Of a DNA stretch of 64,000 bases, positions 18,790 through 27,352 are shown piece after piece (position 1 is the stretch's first letter; each line of letters starts with the position of its first letter). The position numbers and the translations under genes are program-made. Below the pieces are notes generated by a model. That model was given only the letters and a program-made list of their open reading frames with translations, ran no database searches and was not told the DNA's origin. This DNA comes from Stenotrophomonas tumulicola (GTDB lineage Bacteria; Pseudomonadota; Gammaproteobacteria; Xanthomonadales; Xanthomonadaceae): NCBI RefSeq assembly GCF_014117215.1, contig NZ_JACGXS010000002.1:124001-188000 (forward strand), in the 5' to 3' direction.

Positions 18790-19286
18790 AGGGCGTCGGC
18801 ATCCTGGTCCAGCTGCCGGGCCAGGGTGTCGCGCAGGTGCTCGGCATCGGCCTCGTCCAGGCCATCCAGAACCACCGCGCTGAAACGGCTTCCTGCGGTG
18901 TGCACGACCAGCGTGGCCAGGCGGAAACGGCGTTGCAGTGGCCCGCGACGCACGTCCAGGTGCTGCACGCGCGAGGTGGGTACGCGGGTATCGCGCTGCC
19001 ACCACAGGTCGCGGCGCAGCCCCAGCCCGCTGTGGTCCAGCCGCCACCAGGTGCGGCGCATGCGCCGCCAGGCGATGCGGGCGCCGAGCAACGCACCGGC
19101 GGCCAGCCAGCACACCGCGGCGGCGATGCCGCCCGGCAGGTCCTGCCACCACCAGGCGACGGCTAGCGGTACGCCCGGGAATACCATGCCCGTGGAGATG
19201 CCGGAAATGGCTGCCAGGCGCGCCGCACGCAGGGGCAACTGTCGCCACCCGTCATTGGTTTCGGCAGGGATCGAAGATGAAGTCAC
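18786..19286 (-). CDS. PH-domain membrane protein, YdbS-like
   Basis: A 166-residue protein with two hydrophobic helices (about 33-50 and 55-75) and one bPH2 domain, beginning with a LDHSGLGLRRDLWWQ strand region and RVPTSRVQHLDVRRG, the conserved PH core. It is the small partner of the coupled YdbT-like gene and is transcribed first. The GTG at 19286 is preceded by a weak GGGGACC; a TTG ten codons upstream is possible but less likely. Function unknown, presumably at the inner membrane. Confidence 0.82.
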   Translation of the reverse strand: MTSSSIPAETNDGWRQLPLRAARLAAISGISTGMVFPGVPLAVAWWWQDLPGGIAAAVCWLAAGALLGARIAWRRMRRTWWRLDHSGLGLRRDLWWQRDTRVPTSRVQHLDVRRGPLQRRFRLATLVVHTAGSRFSAVVLDGLDEADAEHLRDTLARQLDQDADAL

Positions 19287-19340
19287 GCAGGGTCCCCACA
19301 CGGGCAATGGCGTCAACGTTAGCAGGGTCGCGTGCGCGGG

Positions 19341-19363
19341 TGACGGGCATGGCCCGCCGCTAC
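19341..19363 (-). repeat. SMAG-type REP element
   Basis: On the minus strand GTAGCGGCGGGC, CAT, GCCCGTCA: the same hairpin core as the other SMAG-like copies in the window. It begins two bases after the ribA stop codon. Confidence 0.65.
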
Positions 19364-19364
19364 C

Positions 19365-20480
19365 CTACTGGGCGGCCTGGATCAGCGCGTCCACGTCCAG
19401 CAGGTGCCCGGCACGCTCGGCCTTGGTGCGCAGGTAATGCTCGTTCTCCACGGTGATGTCGCCGGTCACCGGAATGCAGTCGATCACGTCCATGCCGGCA
19501 TTGCGCAGGCGCTGCGCCTTGGTGGGGTTGTTGGTCAGCAACGCAATGCGCGAAATGCCCAGGCCACGCAGCATCGCCACCGCACTGCCGTAACGGCGTT
19601 CGTCGGCGCCGAAACCGAGCTGCGCATCGGCATCGATGGTGTCCAGGCCATCGTGCTGGTAACCATAGGCGCGCATCTTGGCGGCGATGCCGGTGCCGCG
19701 TCCTTCCTGGTCCAGGTACAACAGCACGCCGCCGCCCAGCTCTTTCAGCTTCTGCAGGCCGCGCCGCAACTGGTCGCCGCAGTCGCACTTCAGCGAACCG
19801 AACAGGTCGCCGGTGAGGCAGGAAGAATGCACGCGTACCGGCACCACGGCCGACAGGTCCGGCTGGCCGACGATGATCGCCACCTGGTCGCGTTGCGCCA
19901 CGCCGCCGCGGAATACCGCGAAGGTGGTCATGCCAACTTCGCGCAGCGGTACCGGCGAGCGGGCGACCAGTTCGTAGTCATGGGCGGCATGGGCGGCGCC
20001 TTCGGCCAGGTCGCACAGGGCGACCTGCGCGGCGCCATCGAAGCGCGCATCGCCCTGCGCCAGCGGCAGGCCGACCATCGCCGGCAGCAGCAGGCCCAGG
20101 CGGGCCAGCTCCACCGCACCGGCATCCAGCGCATCACCGGCCGTCCAGTCCGGCGGCATCGGTCCTGGTTCGCGCAGGTAGCCCAGCGAGGGCAGGGCAT
20201 CGAAGGCGGTGCCGGCCAGCGGCAGGCGCACGCCCGAGGGCGCGTCCACGCCGAGCACGCGGGCACGGGTCTCGGTCAGGAACAGGTAATGGCGGTCGCC
20301 GGACAGCGCCGCGAAGGCATCGAAGCTGCGTGCGGTCGCGCTGTCCAGGGCGATCACCGCCGTGCGCTGGCCGTGCCCATCGCCGATCACCACCGGGCGA
20401 CCGGCGCGTAGTTCGGCGACCGCGCGTTCGCAGCGAATGGCGGCCGGATCACCGAACAGGGAGGTATCAGCAGCAGACAT
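19365..20480 (-). CDS. ribA: GTP cyclohydrolase II with a degenerate DHBP synthase-like N-terminal domain
   Basis: First committed step of riboflavin synthesis: GTP to 2,5-diamino-6-ribosylamino-4-pyrimidinone phosphate. The 371-residue protein has its catalytic domain in the C-terminal half: RVHSSCLTGDLFGSLKCDCG holds the three zinc cysteines, LYLDQEGRGTGI the catalytic region, and LLTNNPTKAQRL the C-terminal signature. The first ~170 residues begin like DHBP synthase (IRCERAVAELRAGRPVVI) but lack its acidic DEDRENE loop, so this half is unlikely to make 3,4-dihydroxy-2-butanone 4-phosphate. Start at 20480 (MSAADTSLFGD); the ATG at 20495 is an alternative, and neither has a strong ribosome-binding site. 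Confidence 0.92.
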   Translation of the reverse strand: MSAADTSLFGDPAAIRCERAVAELRAGRPVVIGDGHGQRTAVIALDSATARSFDAFAALSGDRHYLFLTETRARVLGVDAPSGVRLPLAGTAFDALPSLGYLREPGPMPPDWTAGDALDAGAVELARLGLLLPAMVGLPLAQGDARFDGAAQVALCDLAEGAAHAAHDYELVARSPVPLREVGMTTFAVFRGGVAQRDQVAIIVGQPDLSAVVPVRVHSSCLTGDLFGSLKCDCGDQLRRGLQKLKELGGGVLLYLDQEGRGTGIAAKMRAYGYQHDGLDTIDADAQLGFGADERRYGSAVAMLRGLGISRIALLTNNPTKAQRLRNAGMDVIDCIPVTGDITVENEHYLRTKAERAGHLLDVDALIQAAQ

Positions 20481-20569
20481 GGCAGGACCGGGCATGGGAC
20501 ATCGTGGTCAATCACATGGGGATGGATGCGTCGGAATCAACCGAAATCCCGGGTCGCGCTGCGCGCGTT

Positions 20570-20591
20570 GACGGGCATGGCCCGCCACTAC
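20570..20591 (-). repeat. SMAG-type REP element
   Basis: On the minus strand GTAGTGGCGGGC, CAT, GCCCGTCAA. It lies six bases past the 3' end of the acyltransferase gene and probably forms a hairpin in its transcript. Confidence 0.65.
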
Positions 20592-20596
20592 ACGGG

Positions 20597-21517
20597 TCAA
20601 TGGGGGTGCTTGGCGGTGGCGTAGGGGTCGGCTTCATCGCTGCCTTCCGGACGGAGCGTATAGCGCTTGTACGTCCATTGATACTGGGCCGGATCGCGGC
20701 GGGCAATGCGTTCGATGCCGGCGTTCAGCGCGGTAGCAGCCAGTTCGGGGTCCGGATTGGAGACCGACGGATCGGCGGCCTCGATGTGCAGGGCGAACTG
20801 CATGCCCGGTCCGGTCCGTTCGCACCAGCCGTACAGCACGATGGCGCCGGTGCGCTCGGCCAGCCGGTTGACCAGGGTCATGGTCAGCGCGGGGATGCCG
20901 AAGAACGGTACGAAAACACCGTCCCCGGCCTTGGGCTGCTGGTCAGGAAGGATGCCGGTGGCACCGCCGTCCTTGAGCACCTTGAACAACTGGCGCACTG
21001 CAGTGCCTTCGGCGCGCACCTGCTGCACGTTGTGGCCACCGCGCGCCATCTGCAGGAAAGCATCGCTGGCCGGGTCGTCCGGGGCCTTGTAGACGACGGC
21101 GATCGGGCCACGCGAGGCCAGCCACTGGTTGAGCAGTTCCCAGTTGCCGAAGTGCGGTGCAGCCACGATCACGCCTTTGCCCGACGCCAGCGCAGCGTCG
21201 TACAGGGCTTCGCCGTGGCGCTCGCGCAGATGGGTGCGCAGGTTGTCGGCCGGTGGCCGGCTCCACAGGTGCAGGGTTTCGAATGCCTGCAAGGCGGTCG
21301 AACGCAGCACCTCGCGGTGCAGGCTGGCGTGTCCGGTCCGGTCCAGTTCGGGGTAGGCCAGTTCCAGGTTGCGCCGGGTCACCCGGCTTTCGCGGGCGTT
21401 GCTGCGCATCCACAGCCAGGCGACGCCATTGGCAAGGGCGCGCAGCAGTGGCCAGGGCAGGCGGGCGAACAGGGCGGCGGCGCGGTGGGCCAGCCGGGCT
21501 TTGCGTTCCGGGTTCAT
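20597..21517 (-). CDS. LpxL/HtrB-family lauroyl/myristoyl acyltransferase
   Basis: A 306-residue late acyltransferase of lipid A biosynthesis that transfers an acyl chain from acyl-ACP to the lipid A precursor at the inner membrane. The catalytic HX4(D/E) motif is [10 protein letters not shown] (His122, Glu127). Other conserved segments are [26 protein letters not shown] near 190-205 and the amphipathic N-terminal helix. The start ATG at 21515-21517 gives [17 protein letters not shown], typical of the family; the longer frame would run into dtd on the other strand. Stenotrophomonas carries more than one such paralogue, so I do not assign lpxL or lpxM. Confidence 0.9.
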   Translation of the reverse strand: MNPERKARLAHRAAALFARLPWPLLRALANGVAWLWMRSNARESRVTRRNLELAYPELDRTGHASLHREVLRSTALQAFETLHLWSRPPADNLRTHLRERHGEALYDAALASGKGVIVAAPHFGNWELLNQWLASRGPIAVVYKAPDDPASDAFLQMARGGHNVQQVRAEGTAVRQLFKVLKDGGATGILPDQQPKAGDGVFVPFFGIPALTMTLVNRLAERTGAIVLYGWCERTGPGMQFALHIEAADPSVSNPDPELAATALNAGIERIARRDPAQYQWTYKRYTLRPEGSDEADPYATAKHPH

Positions 21518-21578
21518 CCGCACAAGTCTAGCGTGGGCGCTGCTAAGGTGGCTGGCTGCCACCCAACCAGAGGTTCCC

Positions 21579-22019
21579 ATGCTCGCCTTGATCCAACGTG
21601 TCAGCCAGGCTGCCGTCGACGTTGATGGCGAGGTGGTCGGACGCATCGGGCCCGGCCTGCTGGCACTGGTGGGCATGGAGCCCGGCGACACCGAGGCGCA
21701 ACTGCAGCGGATGGCCGATCGCCTGCTTGGCTACCGTGTATTTGCCGACGACGACGGAAAGATGAACCGATCCGTGCGCGACACCGGCGGCGGGTTGCTG
21801 CTGGTCAGCCAGTTCACCCTGGCGGCCGATACGCGCTCAGGCATGCGACCCAGCTTCACCACGGCGGCACCGCCGGACGAGGCTGAACGCGGGTTCAACC
21901 GTTTTGTCGACATTTGTCGCGAAAAACACGCCCCAGGGGTGGAAACGGGGCGCTTTGGTGCCCATATGGTCGTCAGCCTGGTCAACGACGGTCCCGTGAC
22001 CTTCCTGCTCAGGCCCTGA
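21579..22019 (+). CDS. dtd: D-aminoacyl-tRNA deacylase
   Basis: Hydrolyses D-aminoacyl-tRNA (and glycyl-tRNA-Ala), preventing D-amino acid misincorporation. The protein has 146 residues, exactly typical. Both active-site motifs are visible: [17 protein letters not shown] near 75-91 and the Gly-cisPro motif [11 protein letters not shown] at the C terminus. The ATG at 21579 follows an AGAGG ribosome-binding sequence by six bases and gives the normal [14 protein letters not shown] terminus. It is divergent from the acyltransferase gene with about 60 bases between them, and precedes rpoD. Confidence 0.96.
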   Translation: MLALIQRVSQAAVDVDGEVVGRIGPGLLALVGMEPGDTEAQLQRMADRLLGYRVFADDDGKMNRSVRDTGGGLLLVSQFTLAADTRSGMRPSFTTAAPPDEAERGFNRFVDICREKHAPGVETGRFGAHMVVSLVNDGPVTFLLRP

Positions 22020-22057
22020 TCCCCGGGACCACCGCCCGGGCAAGCGGGGCGCCGGGC

Positions 22058-22066
22058 TGGTATAAT
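22058..22066 (+). promoter_or_regulatory. Extended -10 promoter of rpoD
   Basis: TGGTATAAT is a perfect sigma-70 extended -10 (TGn + TATAAT) 44 bases upstream of the rpoD start. No convincing -35 is visible, as expected for an extended -10 promoter. Confidence 0.7.
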
Positions 22067-22110
22067 GCTACGTTCCTTTTTCCTACTCCAGCCGGTGGCG
22101 CGAGCACTAC

Positions 22111-23958
<1,848 letters not shown>

Positions 23959-23986
23959 TCCAGGTCGGCTGACGAGGAAACTGGAG

Positions 23987-24014
23987 AAACCCTGCTTCGG
24001 CAGGGTTTTTCTTT
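23987..24014 (+). terminator. Intrinsic terminator of rpoD
   Basis: AAACCCTGC, TTCG tetraloop, GCAGGGTTT, then TTCTTT. It begins 28 bases after the rpoD stop codon. Confidence 0.9.
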
Positions 24015-24028
24015 GGGCATCTAGCCTA

Positions 24029-24128
24029 ATTATGTAACATTATTCGTAACATAATGGCGTCGAAAGCCATGTTCCGCCGCCTTCTTGTCCGGACATGAGT
24101 TGAAAATTACGTAACAACCAATGTAACA
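24029..24128 (+). promoter_or_regulatory. Four (T/C)GTAACA repeats in two equally spaced pairs upstream of the HipA-like gene
   Basis: The heptamer (T/C)GTAACA begins at 24033, 24045, 24110 and 24122; both pairs have a 12-base period. The first pair is also framed by the palindrome ATTATGT...ACATAAT (24029-24055). The second pair ends eight bases before the start codon, overlapping the ribosome-binding site. The layout suggests an operator pair bound by a dimer, most simply the HTH domain of the downstream gene. Confidence 0.6.
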
Positions 24129-24136
24129 ATAGGTCC

Positions 24137-25540
24137 ATGCCGCGTTCCTCCTCCCCTACCGCCCAGGCACTTCTGGCCCAGCTCCCTCCCGGCCAACCTA
24201 TCGCTGCGGCTGAGCTGGCCGAACGGCTTGGCGTGAACCGCATGGCCCTCAGCCGCCTGGTGGCAGCCAATGGCGACCGCGTCCTCCGGCTTGGCCGCAC
24301 CCGCGCCACCGCCTACGCGGCACGGCAGACGACTGCCGCCGGCAGCGAATGGCCGTTGTACCGGCTGCGTCCGGATGCCACGCTTGAAGAGCTGGGCCAG
24401 GTCCATTCACTGTCCGGTGGCAGCTTCCATTTCCAGGCCAATGCCGCCCGCCCCAACCTGACCCGTGCGCCGGAGGGCGACATCGCTGCGTTCTTCCCGA
24501 GCCTGCCCTGGTACCTGGACGATCTGCGCCCGCAGGGCTTCCTTGGCCGCACCTTCGCGCACCGAAAAGGGCGTGAACTGGGCCTTGCACCGGATATCAA
24601 CCGGTGGCAGACAGGTGACGTCCTGTTGGCGCTGGTGCATGCCGGTGGCACTGAAACCGGTGACCTGCTGTTGGGCAGCGGCGCGGTGAGGCACGCCCTC
24701 GCTGCGATCGACACGCCACCGGACCGGGTGGCCGCGCATCAGCGCCTGCAACGCTACCCGGAGCGGGCCCGTGCCGCGCTGGAAGGCGAAGACATCGGCT
24801 CTTCCCCTGGCGGCGAACAACCGAAGTTCACCGCCGTGGTGGAACATGAGGACCAGCGCAGTGCCGTACTGGTGAAGTTCGCCCAGCCTGGCGCGGGCGA
24901 GGTCGCCGAACGCTGGTCCGATCTGCTGGTGTGCGAACACCTGGCGCTGGAGACGCTGCGCGAGGCCGGCATGGATGCGGCCGCTTCCACGCTGCTGCAG
25001 ACCGATTCGCATACCTTTCTGGAAGTGCAACGATTTGACCGCACGCCAGGCGTCCTCGGCCGCCGCGGCTTCGTTTCCCTGCTGGCATTGTCTTCAGCCT
25101 TCACCGGCGAGGCGACTGCTGACTGGGCCACCGCTGCGGGCTTGCTGCAGGGACAGGGGTGGCTGGACGAGGGGGCGATCCAACGAATGGGGCGGCTGCA
25201 GGCCTTCGGTCGCCTGATTGGCAACAGCGACATGCATCAGGGAAATATTGGCTTCCATCTGGCCGACAGCGGCGCGCTGCCGCTGGCCCCGGCCTACGAC
25301 ATGCTGCCGATGTCATTGGCCCCGTCGCGCACCGGGGTGCTTCGGGCGGCCACGCCCCTTGCGGTAGTCGCACCGCTGGGCAGCGGTGACCTGGAACACC
25401 TGCGTTGGGCCGCGCCCTTGGCAGCGGCCTTCTGGCAGCGTGTTGCCCGGTCTGCGGGGGTACGTTCGGCGGCCGTGACCGAACTGGCGGCCGGAAATGC
25501 CGAGCGCGTGAGCGCGATGGCGCGCCGGTTTGGAAGCTGA
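24137..25540 (+). CDS. HipA-family serine/threonine kinase with N-terminal HTH, YjjJ-like
   Basis: A 467-residue protein that fuses a winged-helix DNA-binding domain (about 20-62, AAAELAERLGVNRMALSRLV) to a HipA-type kinase. Kinase landmarks are GGEQPKF (225-231, the phosphate loop), catalytic IGNSDMHQGNIGF (361-373, Asp365 and Asn370) and the metal-binding Asp388 in PAYDMLP. This one-gene layout matches E. coli YjjJ, a HipA-like toxin lacking a separate HipB. The kinase target is unknown. No antitoxin gene is adjacent, so the fused HTH probably handles autoregulation through the four GTAACA repeats upstream. Start ATG at 24137 follows ATAGGTCC. Confidence 0.85.
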   Translation: MPRSSSPTAQALLAQLPPGQPIAAAELAERLGVNRMALSRLVAANGDRVLRLGRTRATAYAARQTTAAGSEWPLYRLRPDATLEELGQVHSLSGGSFHFQANAARPNLTRAPEGDIAAFFPSLPWYLDDLRPQGFLGRTFAHRKGRELGLAPDINRWQTGDVLLALVHAGGTETGDLLLGSGAVRHALAAIDTPPDRVAAHQRLQRYPERARAALEGEDIGSSPGGEQPKFTAVVEHEDQRSAVLVKFAQPGAGEVAERWSDLLVCEHLALETLREAGMDAAASTLLQTDSHTFLEVQRFDRTPGVLGRRGFVSLLALSSAFTGEATADWATAAGLLQGQGWLDEGAIQRMGRLQAFGRLIGNSDMHQGNIGFHLADSGALPLAPAYDMLPMSLAPSRTGVLRAATPLAVVAPLGSGDLEHLRWAAPLAAAFWQRVARSAGVRSAAVTELAAGNAERVSAMARRFGS

Positions 25541-25662
25541 GCGCGTTCAGCCGGTTCAGCCGGTAGAATCGCCCGGTTGCCGTAAACGTGTGTTTCCGGC
25601 TACAGCTTGTAGTTAAGCTCGAAATGCCATCCAGAACGGATGCAGTCCACAGGGGGACGTCA

Positions 25663-26565
25663 ATGTTGGCTCGTTTTACCGGCGATGAAGGTCGCCGCAA
25701 CCTGCTGTACGCGCTGTCGGAGCAGAAACTGGTACGTGGCGACAAGGCGCTTGCAGAGGCATTGGCCAGCAGCGTGACCTTGCTGGAAGCGCAGACCGGC
25801 GCCGCCGTCATCCACCAGGGTGGCGTGGACAATGATGTGTACCTGATCCTTACCGGCGCCTTTGATGTATTCGTCAACGGCAAGCGGGTGGCGCAGCGCC
25901 ACGCCGGTGAGCACGTAGGCGAGATGGCCGCGATGCAGCCGGCACAGATCCGTTCGGCTTCGGTGATCGCCGCCCAGCCCAGCGTGGTTGCCCGTGTCAG
26001 CGCCGCACGGCTGGATGAGCTGGCGCAGCAGTTCCCGCAGATCCATCGTTATGTGGCACAGGAACTGGCGCGGCGGCTGTACCAGCGCAACGACCATATC
26101 GGCAGTGCGCGCGAGCGGACCCGGGTGCTGCTGCTGGCATCCACGCTGGCCACCGCCGCCGCGCTGGTGGTCCAGGACATGCTGGGCAGCGAGGGGTTCG
26201 TGGTGCGCCATTGGCAGGAAGGCCTGGTCCGCAGCGGCGGCCAATCGGTGCAGCACCTGCAGGAAATGGCGGCCGGCGTGGATTTCGCCATCGTGCTCGG
26301 CGATGCCACCGCTGCGCAGGGGCCGTGGCCCGCCACACGTGACGAACTGTTGCTGGAAACCGGCGTGCTGTTGGGCGTGCTGGGCAGCAACCGTACTGTT
26401 TTTCTGGAAGCGCGCAGCGGGGCGACCTCCGTCACCGACCTGGCTGGCGTGGTCAACCTGCACTGGGTGCCGGCTGATGACCGTGGGCTGGATGTCGCCT
26501 TGACCCCGGTGTGCACGCGGCTGCGCCGCTACTTCGAGGCGCAGGGACCATACGAAGCGGTGTGA
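25663..26565 (+). CDS. Cyclic nucleotide-binding plus TIR-like domain protein (Pycsar effector-like)
   Basis: A 300-residue protein with two domains. Residues 38-135 form a cNMP-binding beta-roll (VIHQGGVDNDVYLILTGAF, then GEHVGEMAAM with Arg97 as the phosphate-binding cassette). Residues 153-290 resemble the TIR-like domain of CAP12/Pycsar effectors: RVLLLAS, FAIVLGDA, then TRDELLLETGVLLGVLGSNR, in which Glu232 aligns with the catalytic glutamate, and LAGVVNLHWVP. This is the architecture of PycTIR, an NADase triggered by a cyclic pyrimidine nucleotide during phage infection. No cyclase gene is adjacent or elsewhere in the window. The start ATG at 25663 is preceded by AGGGGG; earlier ATGs lack one. 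The alternative is a regulator responding to host cAMP-like signals. Domain calls are by pattern only. Confidence 0.78.
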   Translation: MLARFTGDEGRRNLLYALSEQKLVRGDKALAEALASSVTLLEAQTGAAVIHQGGVDNDVYLILTGAFDVFVNGKRVAQRHAGEHVGEMAAMQPAQIRSASVIAAQPSVVARVSAARLDELAQQFPQIHRYVAQELARRLYQRNDHIGSARERTRVLLLASTLATAAALVVQDMLGSEGFVVRHWQEGLVRSGGQSVQHLQEMAAGVDFAIVLGDATAAQGPWPATRDELLLETGVLLGVLGSNRTVFLEARSGATSVTDLAGVVNLHWVPADDRGLDVALTPVCTRLRRYFEAQGPYEAV

Positions 26566-26637
26566 GGGGCTGCGCGGATGACGTAGCAGTGTCTGGAGTG
26601 CGGAGGCGTACCTGCATTACACTTGCTGGCCGCGCGC

Positions 26638-26713
26638 GGGCCTATAGCTCAACGGTTAGAGCAGAGGACTCATAATCCTTTGGTTCCAGGTTCGAATCCT
26701 GGTGGGCCCACCA
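26638..26713 (+). tRNA. tRNA with CAU anticodon, probably tRNA-Ile2 (lysidine-modified)
   Basis: A 76-base cloverleaf with encoded CCA. Acceptor GGGCCTA pairs with TGGGCCC; the D-arm contains GCTCAACGGTTAGAGC; the anticodon stem GAGGA/TCCTT frames the loop CTCATAA; the T-arm is CCAGG-TTCGAAT-CCTGG. The CAU anticodon fits Met or Ile2. The C4-G69 and C5-G68 acceptor pairs, reported recognition elements for the lysidine synthetase TilS, favour tRNA-Ile2. A tRNA 3' end next to an integrase remnant suggests it served as an attachment site. Confidence 0.9.
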
Positions 26714-26746
26714 CCCTGAAGTCCAAGGAAATCCCGTGTAGTGCCG

Positions 26747-26772
26747 AAACCCCCTGAAATCAGGGGGTTTTT
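26747..26772 (+). terminator. Intrinsic terminator after the tRNA
   Basis: AAACCCCCTGA, two-base loop, TCAGGGGGTTT, then TT. It begins 34 bases after the tRNA 3' end. Confidence 0.85.
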
Positions 26773-26814
26773 CGTTCCTGGCGCCCCAAGGCGTCCCGTT
26801 GAGTCCCGGCAGGT

Positions 26815-26878
26815 GTGAGTAACGTTGTGAGTAAGGGCTGGCACCCAGCAGGCCCTTACTCACAATCGCGTTACTCAC
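26815..26878. repeat. Long inverted repeat between tRNA and integrase remnant
   Basis: Left arm GTGAGTAACG + TTGTGAGTAAGGGC (26815-26838); right arm GCCCTTACTCACAA + TCG + CGTTACTCAC (26852-26878). Each arm holds two copies of GTGAGTAA, so the octamer appears four times. This could be a cluster of integrase arm-type sites or an integrase-gene operator. Confidence 0.7.
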
Positions 26879-26883
26879 ATCCC

Positions 26884-27049
26884 ATGTTGACCGACACCAA
26901 GCTGCGCCACCTGAAGCCAAAGGCCGTCGTCTACCGCGTGGCTGGCACGAACGGGCTGTGCATCGAGGTCCGTCCCACAGGCGCGATGGTCTGGCGCTAT
27001 CGCTACCGCCACGACGGCAAGGCCCGCATGGCGGCACTGGGTGAGATCA
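26884..27049 (+). pseudogene. Truncated P4-type tyrosine integrase (N-terminal fragment)
   Basis: The ATG at 26884 opens about 55 codons matching the arm-binding domain (DUF4102) of P4-like integrases: MLTDTKLRHLKPKAVVYRVA, then GLCIEVRPTGAMVWRYRYR and RMAALGE. Similarity stops at GEI near 27049. The frame then continues to 27162 through unrelated, lower-GC sequence. The core-binding and catalytic domains with the R-H-R-Y residues are absent, so it is a remnant. Its position about 170 bases after a tRNA 3' end is that of an integrated element. Confidence 0.75.
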
Positions 27050-27352
27050 GAATCAGATATTTGCCAACGACTATGGTTAGGCTGGTTCTTCTTGGCTTGT
27101 ATATGTCGAGTCGTGCCATTGTTTTAGGTGACGACAATATCGTCTACATCGACCGTCTCTGACGATGCCGGAAGTGAGACTGCGTCCACTTGGACGGACG
27201 CGACCCCAGTAGTCTGATCAACCAGTGTACGGCGACAGCGAGCTGGTACTCGTCCCCGCGGTGCGATCTTCTTGCGGCGATGTTCATGTGTCGACTCTAT
27301 CGATATCCTGGTCGGGTGAAACGGAATAACCGCTTGTGTCCACAAGCAGAAA

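Noticed and set aside
17230-19248. Single 672-codon frame covering both PH genes
   Set aside because: The upper third is out of frame with the small PH gene; a GTGA overlap at 18786-18789 explains the layout as two coupled genes.
27050-27162. Continuation of the integrase-fragment frame
   Set aside because: Similarity to integrases stops at about codon 55 and the following residues are unrelated and compositionally different, so it is read-through of a truncation.
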